Below, in pieces: positions 25,148-25,229 of a stretch of DNA of 25,229 bases. The stretch covers positions 1 to 25,229 of the forward strand of contig JAMCRJ010000087.1 of assembly GCA_023381645.1 (NCBI GenBank), read 5' to 3'. Source of the DNA: Gammaproteobacteria bacterium (GTDB taxonomy: Bacteria; Pseudomonadota; Gammaproteobacteria; Acidithiobacillales; Acidithiobacillaceae). Both the position numbers and the translations under genes were made by a program. Each line of letters starts with the position of its first letter. Position 1 is the stretch's first letter. The notes below the pieces were generated by a model that saw nothing but the letters and a program-made list of their open reading frames with translations, searched no databases and was not told the DNA's origin.

Positions 25148-25222
25148 AGGCGCGTAGCTCAGGGGGAGAGCGCTACCTTGACACGGTAGAGGTCGGCGGT
25201 TCGAAACCGCCCGCGCCTACCA
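25148..25222 (+). tRNA. tRNA-Val (anticodon GAC)
   Basis: This 75 nt gene encodes its CCA. The acceptor arms AGGCGCG and CGCGCCT pair fully, starting with an A-T pair. The D stem is GCTC/GAGC. The anticodon stem CTACC/GGTAG holds the loop TTGACAC with anticodon GAC (GUC and GUU codons). The variable loop is AGGTC and the T arm GGCGG-TTCGAAA-CCGCC. The window ends 7 bases later, so any following tRNA or terminator is not visible. Confidence 0.97.
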
Positions 25223-25229
25223 AATCCCG

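Noticed and set aside
1..25229. Mobile element, CRISPR array, toxin-antitoxin, defence or biosynthetic island
   Set aside because: Every long segment is accounted for by conserved core genes. I saw no transposase, integrase, direct-repeat array or tRNA-associated integration scar.

Overview
This 25.2 kb window is core bacterial housekeeping chromosome. High coding density, GC-rich third positions and the gene families point to a proteobacterium. The order ftsH-folP-glmM-tpiA-secG-tRNA-Leu(GAG), followed directly by nuoA-N, is of a beta/gammaproteobacterial kind. The overall look suggests an Acidithiobacillus-like lineage, but that genus call is recognition without a database search and should be treated as tentative. 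I found no mobile element, CRISPR array, phage gene or evidently transferred segment, and no convincing undescribed multigene system.

Layout. (1) 1-3248, minus strand: nrdA and the 5' part of nrdB, the aerobic class Ia ribonucleotide reductase. (2) 3249-3572: a divergent control region. Its nrd half has a good sigma70-type promoter, two NrdR-box-like sites 31 bp apart and a cluster of DnaA-box-like sites. Its tldD half has a strong inverted repeat. (3) 3573-10560, plus strand: tldD, ftsH, folP, glmM, tpiA and secG (proteolysis, folate, peptidoglycan precursor, glycolysis, secretion). (4) 10601-10712: tRNA-Leu(GAG) and a rho-independent terminator. (5) 10816-25006: all fourteen genes of proton-translocating NADH:quinone oxidoreductase (complex I), nuoA to nuoN in canonical order, tightly packed and mostly overlapping or nearly abutting. 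(6) 25007-25229: a short spacer, a stable-RNA-type promoter and tRNA-Val(GAC).

How the genes work together. NuoE, F and G form the NADH-oxidising module; NuoB, C, D and I pass electrons through Fe-S clusters to quinone; NuoA, H, J, K, L, M and N form the membrane arm with three antiporter-like subunits. All expected cluster ligands are present, including those of the optional N7 cluster in NuoG. In a chemolithotroph this enzyme can run in reverse to make NADH, but that depends on the unproven taxon.

Points most worth a second look. The 5' end of nuoL contains a run of nine C residues that puts the well-placed ATG (20077) out of frame with the rest of the gene; this is a sequencing error, a frameshift, slippage, or a GTG start without a Shine-Dalgarno sequence. 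The nrd promoter combines predicted NrdR and DnaA control. NrdA appears to carry two tandem ATP-cone-like domains.
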